Of a stretch of DNA of 50,315 nt, positions 33,293 to 46,100 are shown piece after piece. The number at the start of each line of letters is the position of its first letter. Position 1 is the stretch's first letter. The notes under the pieces were generated by a model that ran no database searches, was not told where the DNA came from, and saw nothing but the letters and a program-made list of their open reading frames with translations. The DNA is taken from positions 1 to 50,315 of the forward strand of contig JBOGGX010000217.1 in NCBI GenBank assembly GCA_050744245.1. The letters run 5' to 3'. The DNA comes from JBOGGX01 sp050744245. GTDB lineage: Bacteria > Actinomycetota > Acidimicrobiia > Acidimicrobiales > JBOGGX01. The translations under genes were made by a program, and so were the position numbers.

Positions 33293-34444
33293 CTACCGGC
33301 CCCTGGACCGGCCTCCTTCGCCGCCCGGTGCCCGCAGGCGACGGCTGAGGTCGGCGCGTCGGCGCACGGCGTCGAGGTGGGTCGCCAACGCGTCGAGGTC
33401 GTCGGGGTATAGGTGGCTGTATCGGTTCAAGGTCATCTCGGCGGTGCTGTGGCCGAGCTGGGCCTGGATCGCCTTGATCGGCGCGCCAGCCGCCGCGAGC
33501 AGGCTCGCGCAGGTGTGCCGCATCACATGGAGGCCGATGGGTTCGAGTCCTGCCTTCTCGAGCGCCGGTCGCCAGTAGCGGGCCACGAAGTTGCCGTAGC
33601 GCAGGTACCCGCCGCTGGGGGCAGGGAAGAGCACCGCGTCGGGCCACGGCTCGACATGCTGGATCAGGTGGGCCTCAAGGTCGGCCCGGAGGAACGTCGG
33701 CAGCACGACGGAGCGCTGCTGATAGGTCTTCGTCGGTCCGACGTGCAGATGCCCTCCGGCTTCGGCGACGGATCGGAACACATCGAGCCGCCCGCGCTGA
33801 AGATCCACGGCGTACCGCGTCAGTGCAACTACCTCGCCCCACCTCAGCCCTCCGTACGCGAGCACGTGCACGAGCGACCGGTAGCGCGGGTCGATGGATC
33901 CGGCGAGGCGCTCGACCTCGCCGGCGCTGAGCACCTCCATCTCGGTCTTGGGGAGCCGAGGCAAGCGAACGGCGCCGCATGCGTTGGCGCGGATGATCCC
34001 GTCGGCGATCGCTGCGTCGAGGACCTGCGACAGCACCATGACCACCTGTCGGCAGCGCGATGCCGAGAGGCCCTCTTGCTGGAACCGCGTGAGCATCGCT
34101 TGGACGTGGCTCGTCCGCAGCTCGCCGATCGGGAAACTCCCCAGCGACGGCAGGAGCCGGGACGTGAGCAGGCTCTGGTAGCTGGCCTTCGTCTTGGGCT
34201 TCAGGTGGAGCTGGTTGCGCATCCACGCCGTTGCCCACTCGCCAACGGTCAGTTCGCCGAGCTTCGGGTCGACCCACTCGCCGGTGGCCACCTCGTGGCG
34301 GAGCGTTGCGAGCCACCGGTCGGCGTCGGCCTTCGTCTCGAAGGATTCGCCGGCGGTGCGCATACCGCCGTCCCAGTCCCGGTACCGGGCCTGCCAGCGT
34401 CCACTCGGCAGCCGACGGATGGAGCCGAACGTGCGGCGCTTCAC
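33293..34444 (-). CDS. Tyrosine recombinase/integrase of the 17.8-kb element
   Basis: The 383-residue integrase has an arm domain (GSIRRLPSGRWQARYRDWDG), a core-binding domain (LTVGEWATAWMRNQLHLKPKTKASYQ) and catalytic residues in YGGLRWGEVVAL (Arg), LHVMRHTCASLLAAAGA (His-x-x-Arg), LGHSTAEMT (His) and LNRYSHLYPDD (Tyr). The GTG at 34444 overlaps the excisionase stop, so the two are coupled. It is the only complete recombinase between the 38-bp repeats and should be the enzyme that inserted the element at tRNA-Arg. Confidence 0.9.
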   Translation of the reverse strand: MKRRTFGSIRRLPSGRWQARYRDWDGGMRTAGESFETKADADRWLATLRHEVATGEWVDPKLGELTVGEWATAWMRNQLHLKPKTKASYQSLLTSRLLPSLGSFPIGELRTSHVQAMLTRFQQEGLSASRCRQVVMVLSQVLDAAIADGIIRANACGAVRLPRLPKTEMEVLSAGEVERLAGSIDPRYRSLVHVLAYGGLRWGEVVALTRYAVDLQRGRLDVFRSVAEAGGHLHVGPTKTYQQRSVVLPTFLRADLEAHLIQHVEPWPDAVLFPAPSGGYLRYGNFVARYWRPALEKAGLEPIGLHVMRHTCASLLAAAGAPIKAIQAQLGHSTAEMTLNRYSHLYPDDLDALATHLDAVRRRADLSRRLRAPGGEGGRSRGR

Positions 34445-34650
34445 GCCCGCCCCCACGGCTTGCGCGGCAGGTAGCCCGCCTCGAGGAAGGCATCCACGTC
34501 CGCTTCGCGGAAGCGGACGTGACGCCCCACCCGTTGAATGTCGATGCGTCGCTCGGCGACGAGGCGTCGGACGAATCGCTCTGACACGTTGAGCCGCTTG
34601 GCGACCTGGGCGACGGTGAGGAGCCGGTTGCGAAGCAGTGCAGGTTCCAT
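34441..34650 (-). CDS. Excisionase-like DNA-binding protein (MerR/HTH_17 type)
   Basis: The 69-residue protein is a single winged helix of the excisionase family: LLTVAQVAKRLNVSERFVRRLVAERRIDIQRVGRHVRFREADVDAFL, in parts. It would bend attachment-site DNA and set the direction of recombination. Its stop overlaps the integrase start (GTGA), and such xis-int order is usual in actinobacterial elements. Confidence 0.88.
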   Translation of the reverse strand: MEPALLRNRLLTVAQVAKRLNVSERFVRRLVAERRIDIQRVGRHVRFREADVDAFLEAGYLPRKPWGRA

Positions 34651-34697
34651 GTCCTCTGCAAGCCCTCAACGGCCGTCCGCGGCGACACGCGTGCCAA

Positions 34698-34723
34698 GCA
34701 GGTTCCTCGTTAGAGGAACCTGC
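34698..34723. promoter_or_regulatory. 11-bp inverted repeat in the xis/pRiA4b divergent region
   Basis: GCAGGTTCCTC-GTTA-GAGGAACCTGC is a perfect palindrome with a 4-base centre, 48 bases upstream of the excisionase start and 45 before the divergent gene. There is no T-run, so it is not an obvious terminator. It could be an operator controlling both genes. Confidence 0.5.
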
Positions 34724-34767
34724 AAGTGTGTATGTGACGGATTGGGGTTGTCGCTCGCGTCGAAGAC

Positions 34768-35349
34768 GTGAGTGGCAGACGTGAGTGCACGAGGACGCTG
34801 GCAGTGGCCAAGACGTGGTGGTCGATCACGGTGGAGCTGGTCGAGGGACGGGCGGACAGGTTCTGGCCGCGACCCGGCCGCGTGTTCGCCGCCGCGCAGA
34901 GCCACACCTTCGCCGACCTGGCTGACGCCATCGACACGGCCTTCGCTCGATGGGACCGAGCACACCTGAACGAGTTCCGGCTCGCCGACGAGACTCGGAT
35001 CGGGGTGCCGGACGCCGACTGGGGCGACGAGGAGATCCTCGACGAGCGCACGACGAAGCTCAGCCGCCTGCAGGCCGGCGATCGGTTCCTCTACGTGTTC
35101 GACTTCGGTGACGGCTGGCACCACCTGTGCGCCGTCGGCGACTCGAAGGTCGACCCGCTCGACGAGTTCGGCATCAAGCCAACGGCGCCGCTCCCGTACT
35201 CGGGCTGGGGCGAGCTGCCCGACCAGTACGGGCGGCGGTGGGCCGAGGACGACGACAGCGACGGGCCGGTCCCGCCCGACCCGCGGCGCACCGACCTGCC
35301 TCCCTTCTTCGACTGGTGGGGCGAAGGCGCCGCCATGTACCCCGACTGA
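34768..35349 (+). CDS. Plasmid pRiA4b ORF-3-like protein
   Basis: The 193-residue protein has the pRiA4b ORF-3 (IS1096 passenger-like) signature: HTFADLADAIDTAFARWDRAHLNEF, then TKLSRLQAGDRFLYVFDFGDGWHHLCAVGD and a Pro/Trp-rich acidic tail. The family is common on plasmids, transposons and islands, but its role is unknown. A GTG at 34804 (VAKTWWSITVELVEG) may be the true start. It lies divergent to the integrase module. Confidence 0.8.
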   Translation: MSGRRECTRTLAVAKTWWSITVELVEGRADRFWPRPGRVFAAAQSHTFADLADAIDTAFARWDRAHLNEFRLADETRIGVPDADWGDEEILDERTTKLSRLQAGDRFLYVFDFGDGWHHLCAVGDSKVDPLDEFGIKPTAPLPYSGWGELPDQYGRRWAEDDDSDGPVPPDPRRTDLPPFFDWWGEGAAMYPD

Positions 35350-35403
35350 CCCTTTCACTCACGTACGTGAGCGCGCGCGTGTGTGGCTCAACTCCGCCGT
35401 TGC

Positions 35404-35428
35404 GTACCCGATGGTACTTGGGTACCAT
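35404..35428. promoter_or_regulatory. GGTAC-repeat operator upstream of the ribbon-helix-helix-like gene
   Basis: Half-sites GTACC (35404-35408), GGTAC (35413-35417) and the palindrome GGTACC (35421-35426) are about 8-9 bases apart. ATGGTAC-TTGG-GTACCAT forms a perfect inverted repeat (35411-35428). Closely repeated short half-sites just before an RHH-type gene are typical of autoregulated antitoxin operons. A separate 14-bp palindrome, CTCACGTACGTGAG, lies at 35358-35371. Confidence 0.5.
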
Positions 35429-35452
35429 GCGCGGAGAGGAGGTGGCTGACCG

Positions 35453-35701
35453 ATGACCAATCCGCTGAAGGTCGACCCTGAGGCCGACGCGCTCGCGACG
35501 CAGAGCGCGCACTTCCTTGGGGTCACGAAGAAGCAGTTCGTGTCCGAGGCCATCGCCTTCTACAGCGAGTCCCGTCGGGCCGAAATCGAGAAGGGTGTCC
35601 ACGAGGCACTCGCCACTCTGGACGGGTCGCGCGCAGCAGCGATTGCCAAGCTCTCTGGCCTGTCGCCCGAGCGCATCGCTGAGCTCGGCGGCATCGAGTG
35701 A
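35453..35701 (+). CDS. Small ribbon-helix-helix/antitoxin-like protein
   Basis: The 82-residue protein opens NPLKVDPEADALATQSAHFLGVTKKQFVSEAIAFYSESRRAEI (in parts), a strand-helix-helix pattern close to RHH repressors in which the helix hairpin follows LGVTKKQFVSEAI. The C-terminal half is an Ala-rich helix ending LSGLSPERIAELGGIE. A GAGAGGAGG site precedes the ATG. It overlaps the next gene by GTGA, the layout of a toxin-antitoxin pair with the antitoxin first. Confidence 0.65.
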   Translation: MTNPLKVDPEADALATQSAHFLGVTKKQFVSEAIAFYSESRRAEIEKGVHEALATLDGSRAAAIAKLSGLSPERIAELGGIE

Positions 35702-36477
35702 GGCCAGGGCGGTTCCCCCGCCCGACGCTGCGCTGCGTCCGCGAGGACCTCGGCTACAAGAAGCTTCCGCCTGCGAGTCAACCACTCGACAAGCTCGACG
35801 ATGCGGTGCTGGCCAAGTCGGGCGAGGTAGCGCGCGCCGCCCCGCAGGGCGTCGAGCGCGTGGTCGAACTCGACGACCGTGTGTTCTGGAAGGTCAAGAT
35901 CGACCGATGGCGCGGCGCGCTCTGGACTCGAACGGACGAGGCATGGCTGGTTGCCGCCGGCTACAGGCGGGCTGGCGACGCAGACGACTTCTACAACGAG
36001 CTCGGCCAGGCCGCTCGGCGATGGCGAGCTGACTACAACCGCGCGAACACCCCGGCGCTGGCCACAGACACCTTCACCGGTCCTCTGCTGCCGACAGCGG
36101 ACGACCGTGATCGCATCGTGCTCGAGGACGCACTTCGGGTCGTCGACGATCTCCGCGCGGAGCTTCGCGATCTGACCGCCCAATCTGCTGAGAGCGGCGT
36201 CGAGGCACGCGGCGAGGCGGCCGGCTGTGAGCTCGGGGTACTCGTTCGGCGGAGCGAACTCGGCGAGGTTTACGTGTCGGTACGCATCGTCGCTCGGACG
36301 CCGGATGTCATCGACATCCACGCGCTCGTGCTCGACTCGATGCCCGCGGTCGCCGATCGCAACGGCTGGTTCATGGAGCCAATGCCCGAACGCGACCCAG
36401 GGCCAGGGGAGATCGGCTGGTCCAATATCCTTGACGAACAAAGTCTGGATGAGTTCCTCGCCGCACGAGATGGCTAG
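35698..36477 (+). CDS. Unknown protein coupled to the RHH-like gene (possible toxin or accessory defence factor)
   Basis: The 259-residue GTG-start protein has no recognised family. The N-terminal third (RVVELDDRVFWKVKIDRWRGALW, then WLVAAGYRRAGDADDFY) is strand-rich. The middle is helical (RDRIVLEDALRVVDDLRAELRDLTAQ), and the last part (ELGEVYVSVRIVARTPDVIDIHALVLDSM) again strand-rich. It is convergent with the methyltransferase gene, the stops overlapping by four bases. It could be a toxin, but it is long for one; coupling to an RHH-type protein is the only clue. Confidence 0.6.
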   Translation: MRPGRFPRPTLRCVREDLGYKKLPPASQPLDKLDDAVLAKSGEVARAAPQGVERVVELDDRVFWKVKIDRWRGALWTRTDEAWLVAAGYRRAGDADDFYNELGQAARRWRADYNRANTPALATDTFTGPLLPTADDRDRIVLEDALRVVDDLRAELRDLTAQSAESGVEARGEAAGCELGVLVRRSELGEVYVSVRIVARTPDVIDIHALVLDSMPAVADRNGWFMEPMPERDPGPGEIGWSNILDEQSLDEFLAARDG

Positions 36478-39400
36478 CTCGTCTGCGGCGGGGCCTCGGC
36501 GAGGCGCCGCTCTTGATTGAGGCGGAGCAAACGGGCCTCGAGTTCTCGCTGGACGGACGGATTCGGAAGCCAGACTCGTATGCCGAAGCGGTCGTGAGGA
36601 TGCGCGCCATGGTTCATCTCTGACACGAGGTCGTCCCACCTGTAAGCCGACGCCATGGCTTTGTCGAGCGCCTCGTGGGCCGAGCGCACGGCAGCAAGGT
36701 CTCGGCCGTCCTCTCCCGCCACGACGAGCCCGTAGAGCGTGGTGATCCCGATGTCTCGACCGGTCATACATGAGACTCGACAACGATCGAGTTCGCGTGC
36801 AGCACGCGCGACTTCGGCCGTGGCCGGCGGGCGCGGAAAGGTGGTGAAGTGAACCGGGTTGTAGTTCGGATCCGTGCGCATCGACGTACAGCGCCGCGCG
36901 GTCCACAACCAATGGAAGGAACTCGCCAGCTCTCCGAATAGCTCGTCAGTGTCATCGGTGAAGACAAAGAGCTTGTCTTGGAAGACGTAGTTCGAGGGCA
37001 GGAAGACCGGCATCATCACCTTCGAGACGTGCGCGATCACGATGACGCGCTGAAGTCCGTCCTCGTGGATTCGCCTGTAGAGACGCGCTGATGGCTCGCC
37101 GAAGCGCCACCAGCGTTCTCGGTAGGCCGCCCGCCGCACGTTGTCGCGTTGCGGCTTCACCTTGGCCCGAACGATCTCCATTGTACCGCGGTACGGTTCG
37201 GCCTCCTCCAGCGTTCGTTCCCCGAAGTCGATCGCCCACCGGGATGGACGCGACGGATCCGACGCCTGCATCGCTTGTCTGGCGCCGATGAACGGCTTGA
37301 TCACCTCGTCGTTGCGCTCATCTTCATCGATGAGCCTGCGGCGAGTGTCTGCGTCTATCCAGAAGCCCTCGCCGAGGATGTTGCTACCCACACTGACGAG
37401 ATCGCGATTGACGGCGAGCGGAACGGGCTCTTCCGTTTCCACGCCAGCCGACAGGTCGCTCGCGATGGCCTCAACCTCGACTCCGTCGAGCAGTGGCCTG
37501 GCGTGCCCACGCCCGCGTCGTAGATGGACAACGGCGACGTTGACAGTCGCCTCACCTTCCCAAGGGAGCGATCGCTCGGCGTTGGCGATGACGCCTCCCC
37601 AGTCGACCGTGATTGGCAGAAGGGCGGCCTCGCGTGTGTCGCCCTGGGCGACGGTGTTCGTCGTGATGAAACACAGGTCCCCTTCGGGCCGTAGCAGGTC
37701 GAAGCCGCGCCGAACGAAGTAGGCCGCGAGGTCAACTCGTCCGCCGGTGCGCACTTCGGAAGCGCTGGCCTTCAGAAAGCCGTGGACGTTGTCGCCGAAC
37801 GCGGTACTGATCTTCATGCCGCCCAGGTAGGGCGGGTTGCCGAGAATGACGTCGAAGCCGCCGCGGTCCTTGAAGACCTCTGGCCATGCGAGTTCGAAGT
37901 GAAAGAACCGGAACTCGTGGGCTACAGCCGACACCAAGTCCGCTGTATCAGCCGGGAGAGCGGCGGGGTTGGTCCACAACGACGCGAAGAGGCCCTGCGT
38001 TGGAGGAGTCGACACCCCCGGCCTTAGCGGCCAGAAGAAGGCGCTCGTCCACGTGTCGGCCAGCAGCACTAGATGTCGGAGTTCGGCCCGCTGTTGAACG
38101 TCGTCGAACTCGGAGGCGCGTTCCCTAGCCTCTGCAACGGATGCCTCGGCGCCCGCTCCTAGGCGGTCGAACTGCTCGACGAGGTCGACGGGAAGCTCGT
38201 CGACGGTGGCCGCGAGGACCAGCTGTCCGGATCGCCGCTGCTGCTTGTTCGCGGCCATCGTCTTGCGCGCGAGCTCACGGTCGTCACCTGCGACCGGCTT
38301 GAACGCGACATCCGGCACAGCATCGGTCCACGACTCGTAGACGCACCGGGCGACCTGCCTACGAAGGTCTCCCAGTTCCGTCGACAGTCGAGGGCGGTCG
38401 GGATCGCCCGCGCGAAGCGAGTTCATTAGCTCGGTCACCTCGGCTATCCGGCCGCCCAGCCGCGTGCGCTCAGCCTCGATGGCGGCCCGGTTGCGGTCGA
38501 CTGTCGCGCCGACGGGAACGCCAAGAAGGCTGTTGCCGACTCTGATGTGGTGGTCGAGAAAGCTGAGGGGCTTGCCCGGGTCGAGTGTCTCCAGCCAGAG
38601 CGCAACCTTGCAGAGCTCGACCGCCATCGGACTGAGATCGACGCCGTACAGGCAGCGCGCGACGACGTCCCGAAGCGCCTCGCGAACGGCCTCCGGTGTG
38701 GGCGAGGTCTCGCCGGTGCGAACCGACGCGAGCGCTTGGGAGATGCGGTGCGCCGCGGCGATCAGGAAGTGACCTGAACCTGCCGCGCAGTCCAACACCC
38801 GGAGGTCGAGCAGAGCGGCTTCGGGGTCCTTCGCCGCCATCGCTGCGACGACTGCGGGTTCGAGCGCGAAGTCGAGAACCCGCTTCAGGATCGGAGTCGG
38901 GGTGTAGTGCGACCCTGTCGAGCGGCGTTCACTGTCGCCGGACTTGAGGGTGAATGTGCCTGCTGAGGTGTCGACTTCGGGGGCGAGGTCGAGAAGCGTC
39001 TCGTACACGCTGCCGAGCTCCTCGGACCCGAGATTGCGGTAGTCGAACCGCCAGCGATAACCGGCCCGGTCATCGCTTCGCCCCGACAGCGCGCGCATGG
39101 CGGCAAGAAGGTCGTCGTTGGCGAGCCGGCAGTCGTTGAGGGCGTCAGTCGCGCGAGCGGAGAACAGAAAGCTGCCGAGGGCAGGGAGACCGAGGTCGGC
39201 GTAGCCCGTGTCGCTGCCGAGACGTGCGACGACGACCTTGATCTGCTCCCAAAGGTCGGTGTGTCGCGTACCGCGTCGCTTCTCGGCCAGTTGCCGGATG
39301 CGGCCTACTGCGTAGTAGCGCTGGTAGGCATCGCGCTGATCGTGGGTTGCTGTTCCGAGTAGGAGCAAGTTGCGCTCCTCGGCGACGAGGACGAACAGCA

Positions 39401-40276
39401 GTCGATAGACGACTCGAAGAAGCTGGCGGTACATGTCCTTGGGACTCAGCGAACCTGATTCGAGCGCGGCACGCAGGTCACGGTTGTCGGCGTGAGCCAA
39501 GAAACCGGAGCCCAGCGCTTGAATGGCAGCTTCGACCCCTTCGCTGAGGTGCTCGAGTGCGCGGCTGCCTTGAACGCGGGCTTCACCGCTCCAGCGTTCC
39601 AGCCAACAGCCGTCGGGCTGATCAGCCTCCACCCGGCTCTGATGAGTGAGCAGCCACAACAGCGTGAAGTCGGCGAACACTTCGCCATCCATCATCGCTT
39701 CGAGATCGAACTCGACGTACGCCTGGCGGGTGAGGGCGACGTTGTCTCGGAGAACGCGGAGTTGCAGCCCGTTGGAGACGAATCCCCAAAGTCGCTCGGG
39801 CGATCGGTTGAGCAGGTCTTGAATCAGCGAGTGAGGGCTGGAGCGTGCTGCGCCTGCGACCCCTGCCGTGCGAGTGTCGAGCTTCACGCCCGCTCCCACC
39901 AGGTGAATCGGCACGGGACCCCATTCGTGACTGACGGGATAGGCGGTCCCGTCAACCTCGACGGCCTTCGCAGTCTGCAGCCGGCCGTATCCCAACTCCT
40001 GAAACAGGATCAGCAACCATCGTTCCCGCGTGGGACCGGTGGCGGGGTCGCCCGGCCTCAGATCGTTGAGTGCGTCGCGCAGGCCGGCCCACGCGCCGAC
40101 AAGTCGAAGCCACGTACGGTTGATGACCTCACCGAAGCGTTCCCCCCGCGCAAGATGGTAGCTGTCGGTGTTGAGTCCAACGAGAGTCGTGTCGCCGCGG
40201 GCTACGCGCTCGAGGAGGCTGACAGGCAGAACCCCGCCTTCTGTGCGGATCGTGGTGAACTGCGGCGCGGTTGCCA

Positions 40277-40277
<1 letters not shown>
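36474..40277 (-). CDS. drmMI: N6-adenine DNA methyltransferase, DrmMI/Eco57I-like
   Basis: This 1267-residue methylase is thought to mark host DNA as self in class 1 DISARM-type defence. AdoMet motif I is VLDCAAGSGHFLIAAAH with Asp496. The catalytic motif is LGNPPYLGG with Asn814, the NPPY of amino-methylases acting on adenine. A long N-terminal helical domain carries RERWLLILFQELGYGRL and DLLNRSPERLWGFVSNGLQLRVLRDN. The C-terminal part (PVFLPSNYVFQDKLFVFTDD) is like the specificity region of Eco57I/PglX enzymes. Its ATG overlaps the helicase stop by one base. A stand-alone type IIG enzyme is unlikely because of the operon. Confidence 0.87.
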
Positions 40278-43131
<2,854 letters not shown>

Positions 43132-43135
<4 letters not shown>

Positions 43136-46100
43136 GTCGGGCGCCCGAAGGTGCCGGGATGGTCGTCGATGATGCGCTGCCAGTCACCATCGTCTGCGAG
43201 GCGAAGCACGGTCCAGCCAAGGTCTTCCAGGTCCCGCTGTTGAGTCCGGTCACGGCTGACGCGGTCGGGGAAGCGGTGGTGTGGCCCGTCGACGTAGACG
43301 GCGACGCACTCCTCCCAGTAGACGAAGTCGGGTTTCGTCCCGGCCTCGCGGATCAGCGCCTGCGCCTCTGCGGGTAGCCGATGGTTGCCGCGGTCGAGGA
43401 GGTCGAGGAACTGGCGCTCGAGCCGCGTATCCGAGAGCCGGTCCAAGCGGGCCCGGTGCTCTTCGCGGGACGCTGCGACCGGGGAGGCGTCGACAGTGGC
43501 TGTGGTAAGCGCACGTAGGAAGTCGCGAATGAGGCGGCGGTCGACGAGGCGATGGTCGGGCTGGTTGGTGTAGCTGAGTAGGCAGTCGTAACACGCGGCG
43601 ACGCAGTCCTCTGCGGCGCCAGGTGCGCGGTGGAGGTCGTCGCCCGTCTCAGGGTCGAAGTGGCAGATCTCGAGGGCTCTCCTGGCGACGTCCGCGACGG
43701 CAGCGGTGTCATCGATCAGACGACGGAGGACCCCGGCACCGCCTTCAGAGGCTTCGTACAGCAAGAGCATTCTCGAATCGTTGCGAGCCGGGAGGAGCTC
43801 CGCGGCCAACTCGCTGTCCTCGAGGTTGTACTCGACCTGGATGGCATTCTTCAGCGCGGCACGGAGCGCGGCGGCCAGGGCGAGGCGGTCTCGGTGATCA
43901 GCAATCGTCGCGAGGGGTTGGGGTCGCACGATGAGCGCGTTCCGGCGATCCTCGACGTACGGCACGACGGTTTCGACGCGGGGACTCAACGGATCGTCAG
44001 GGTCCGTGTCGTCGGCGGCCCGTTGCCAATAGCCGCGCTCGACGTCGAGGCGGAAGCCGTTGCCTGCGGCCGGGTCCCGGCGTGACCAGCCGAGGTTGAT
44101 GCGCCAGAGCGTGGCTCGCTCGCCGTAGGTCAAGCCGACAAGTGCCTCACCGTTGCTTCCGGCGACCTCGGCTACGCGATAGGAGAGTCGTCCGCCGACT
44201 TGTGCGAACTCGAAGCCTGTCCGCACTTCGTAGCCCTTCCGAGCTCGCTCCTCTTCGTCGGAGTTGATTCGTTCCGTGCGGCGCGCTGACACGTTCTGCA
44301 TTCGGAACAGGTTCGCCATCGTGGCGCCGAGCTCGGTCGCGCAGAACCGGCAGACGTCGACTGTGGCGCCGCCCTCGAGCGGATGCATGTAGCCGCAAAC
44401 CTGGCACTGTTTGGCCTCGGAGGTGCGAAGGGGGCGGTCGTGGCCGTCCTGGCGCTCGCCCACGGGGAGGATCACTCGGTTGATCACGTAGCGGGATCCC
44501 TCGTGGTACACGAAGCTGCGCGGCCCGAACTCACTGATCGCGAGGAATCGCGGGCGCGACAAGAAGTCATCGCCGGTGCTCGTGCGCCGGCGACGAGCGG
44601 GGATGAAGGCTGACAATGGCAGCCGCGGGAAGTTGTATCCCGGCAGGAAGCCTTCGGAAGCGAAGTAGCGGTAGCTGTAGAAGTCCGACTGGAAGCGGCC
44701 CGCGTCATCGTTCGTGAGAAGGCCCAGCTGCGCTTCGGCCTCTGCTCTCAGCCGCGTCGCCTGTTGCTTGTCTCGCTGAGGGCGGGACGCGTCTCCGATG
44801 ATGGCGTTTTGCGCGTTCCACTGGGCCTTGGCGGCGCGGAACAGTGTCCGCCAGCGGTCGCATGCACCTTCGAACCGCAGACGGACAGCGTTGAGGGTGT
44901 CGTCGAGCCACGCCGTGTTCCACCAGTCCGAGTCGTTGAGCTCTGCATCCAGGGAGGCCAACACGCGCTCGGCCCGCGCGCGAGCGCGTGCCCGGGGTGT
45001 GGGGTCATCGATGTCGGATCGCACCGACGGCAGGAGTTCGAGGCTGGGGTTGTCTCCGGAGTGATCGAGGATGTCTCGGAGGCTGCTGCGCAGATCGATG
45101 CCTGTTTCGGCCAGCCAGATGGCGTGTACGTGTGAACGGATCAGGTCCTCGTTCGCGAGGTCGAGACGAGGCGGGTTGACCTGGCCGGAAACCATCAGGG
45201 TGGGACGTCGGAAGAAGTATTGGTCGTGGCTGGAGCCTGTGGAGCAGTAGGTAGTCACGAGTGCGGGTTGGCCCGACCGACCGGCGCGCCCGGAGCGCTG
45301 CGCGTAGTTGGACGGCGTCGGTGGCACGTTGCGCATGCCGACGACGTTGAGGTCGGCGATGTCGATGCCGAGCTCCATCGTGGGCGAGCAGAAGAGGAGC
45401 GGAAGACGGTTCTCCCGGAACGCGTCTTCTCGCCGTTCACGTTCGTCATTCGGGACTTGGGCGGTGTGCTCCTTGGCCACCAAGCCGCGGAGCGTCGCGG
45501 CGACGTGTCGATAGAAGCCCACGAAGAAAGCGTTGGTCCGGAGTCCGGCCTCGGGCGCGTGCGGCACCCGGATTGGATCGTGGGAAGCGGCTGTGCCGTC
45601 GCCGGCTCGCCAAATGAGCGCGGCCGCCGACACCTGGTATCCGGGCACGTCGTCGCGGTCCTCGCGGACGATGGTCACGAGCCCGGCCTGGCGCAGCGCA
45701 TCGAGTAGCTGGGGGATGAGAAGCTCGGTGTCGGCCACGCTGACCTGTCGGCCATTCTGGTTGAGCGTCCGGCGAACGAATCGGCCGAAGTTCGAGCGAG
45801 CCGATAGCTGAACGATCCGGGCGTCATCGCGAGGTCGCCGCCCCCGGGGCACGAGGACGGTGGCGCGTTCCAGCTTGTCCTGCTCGTTCTCGTCGAGGCC
45901 CCATGGTGCGATGAGGTGCTGGTTGGACCGCTGTACGAGCTGTTCCTGCGCTCCTGCGTCGAGGTAGTCGACCCGGACAGCAAGCTCCCGCCGCATGAAG
46001 TCGAGCAGGGCGCGGGCGAGGTGCTCGCGTACGGCTGGCTCGGCGTCGGCCAGCACGGGATGCGTGGTCCAGAGGTCCTCCGCTCCGCACGCCTCGGGCA

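Noticed and set aside
35560..36912. Minus-strand open frame opposite the RHH pair and methylase end
   Set aside because: The opposite strand holds two coupled genes with ribosome-binding sites and an operator-like array; the minus frame has no recognisable domain and crosses the methylase stop.
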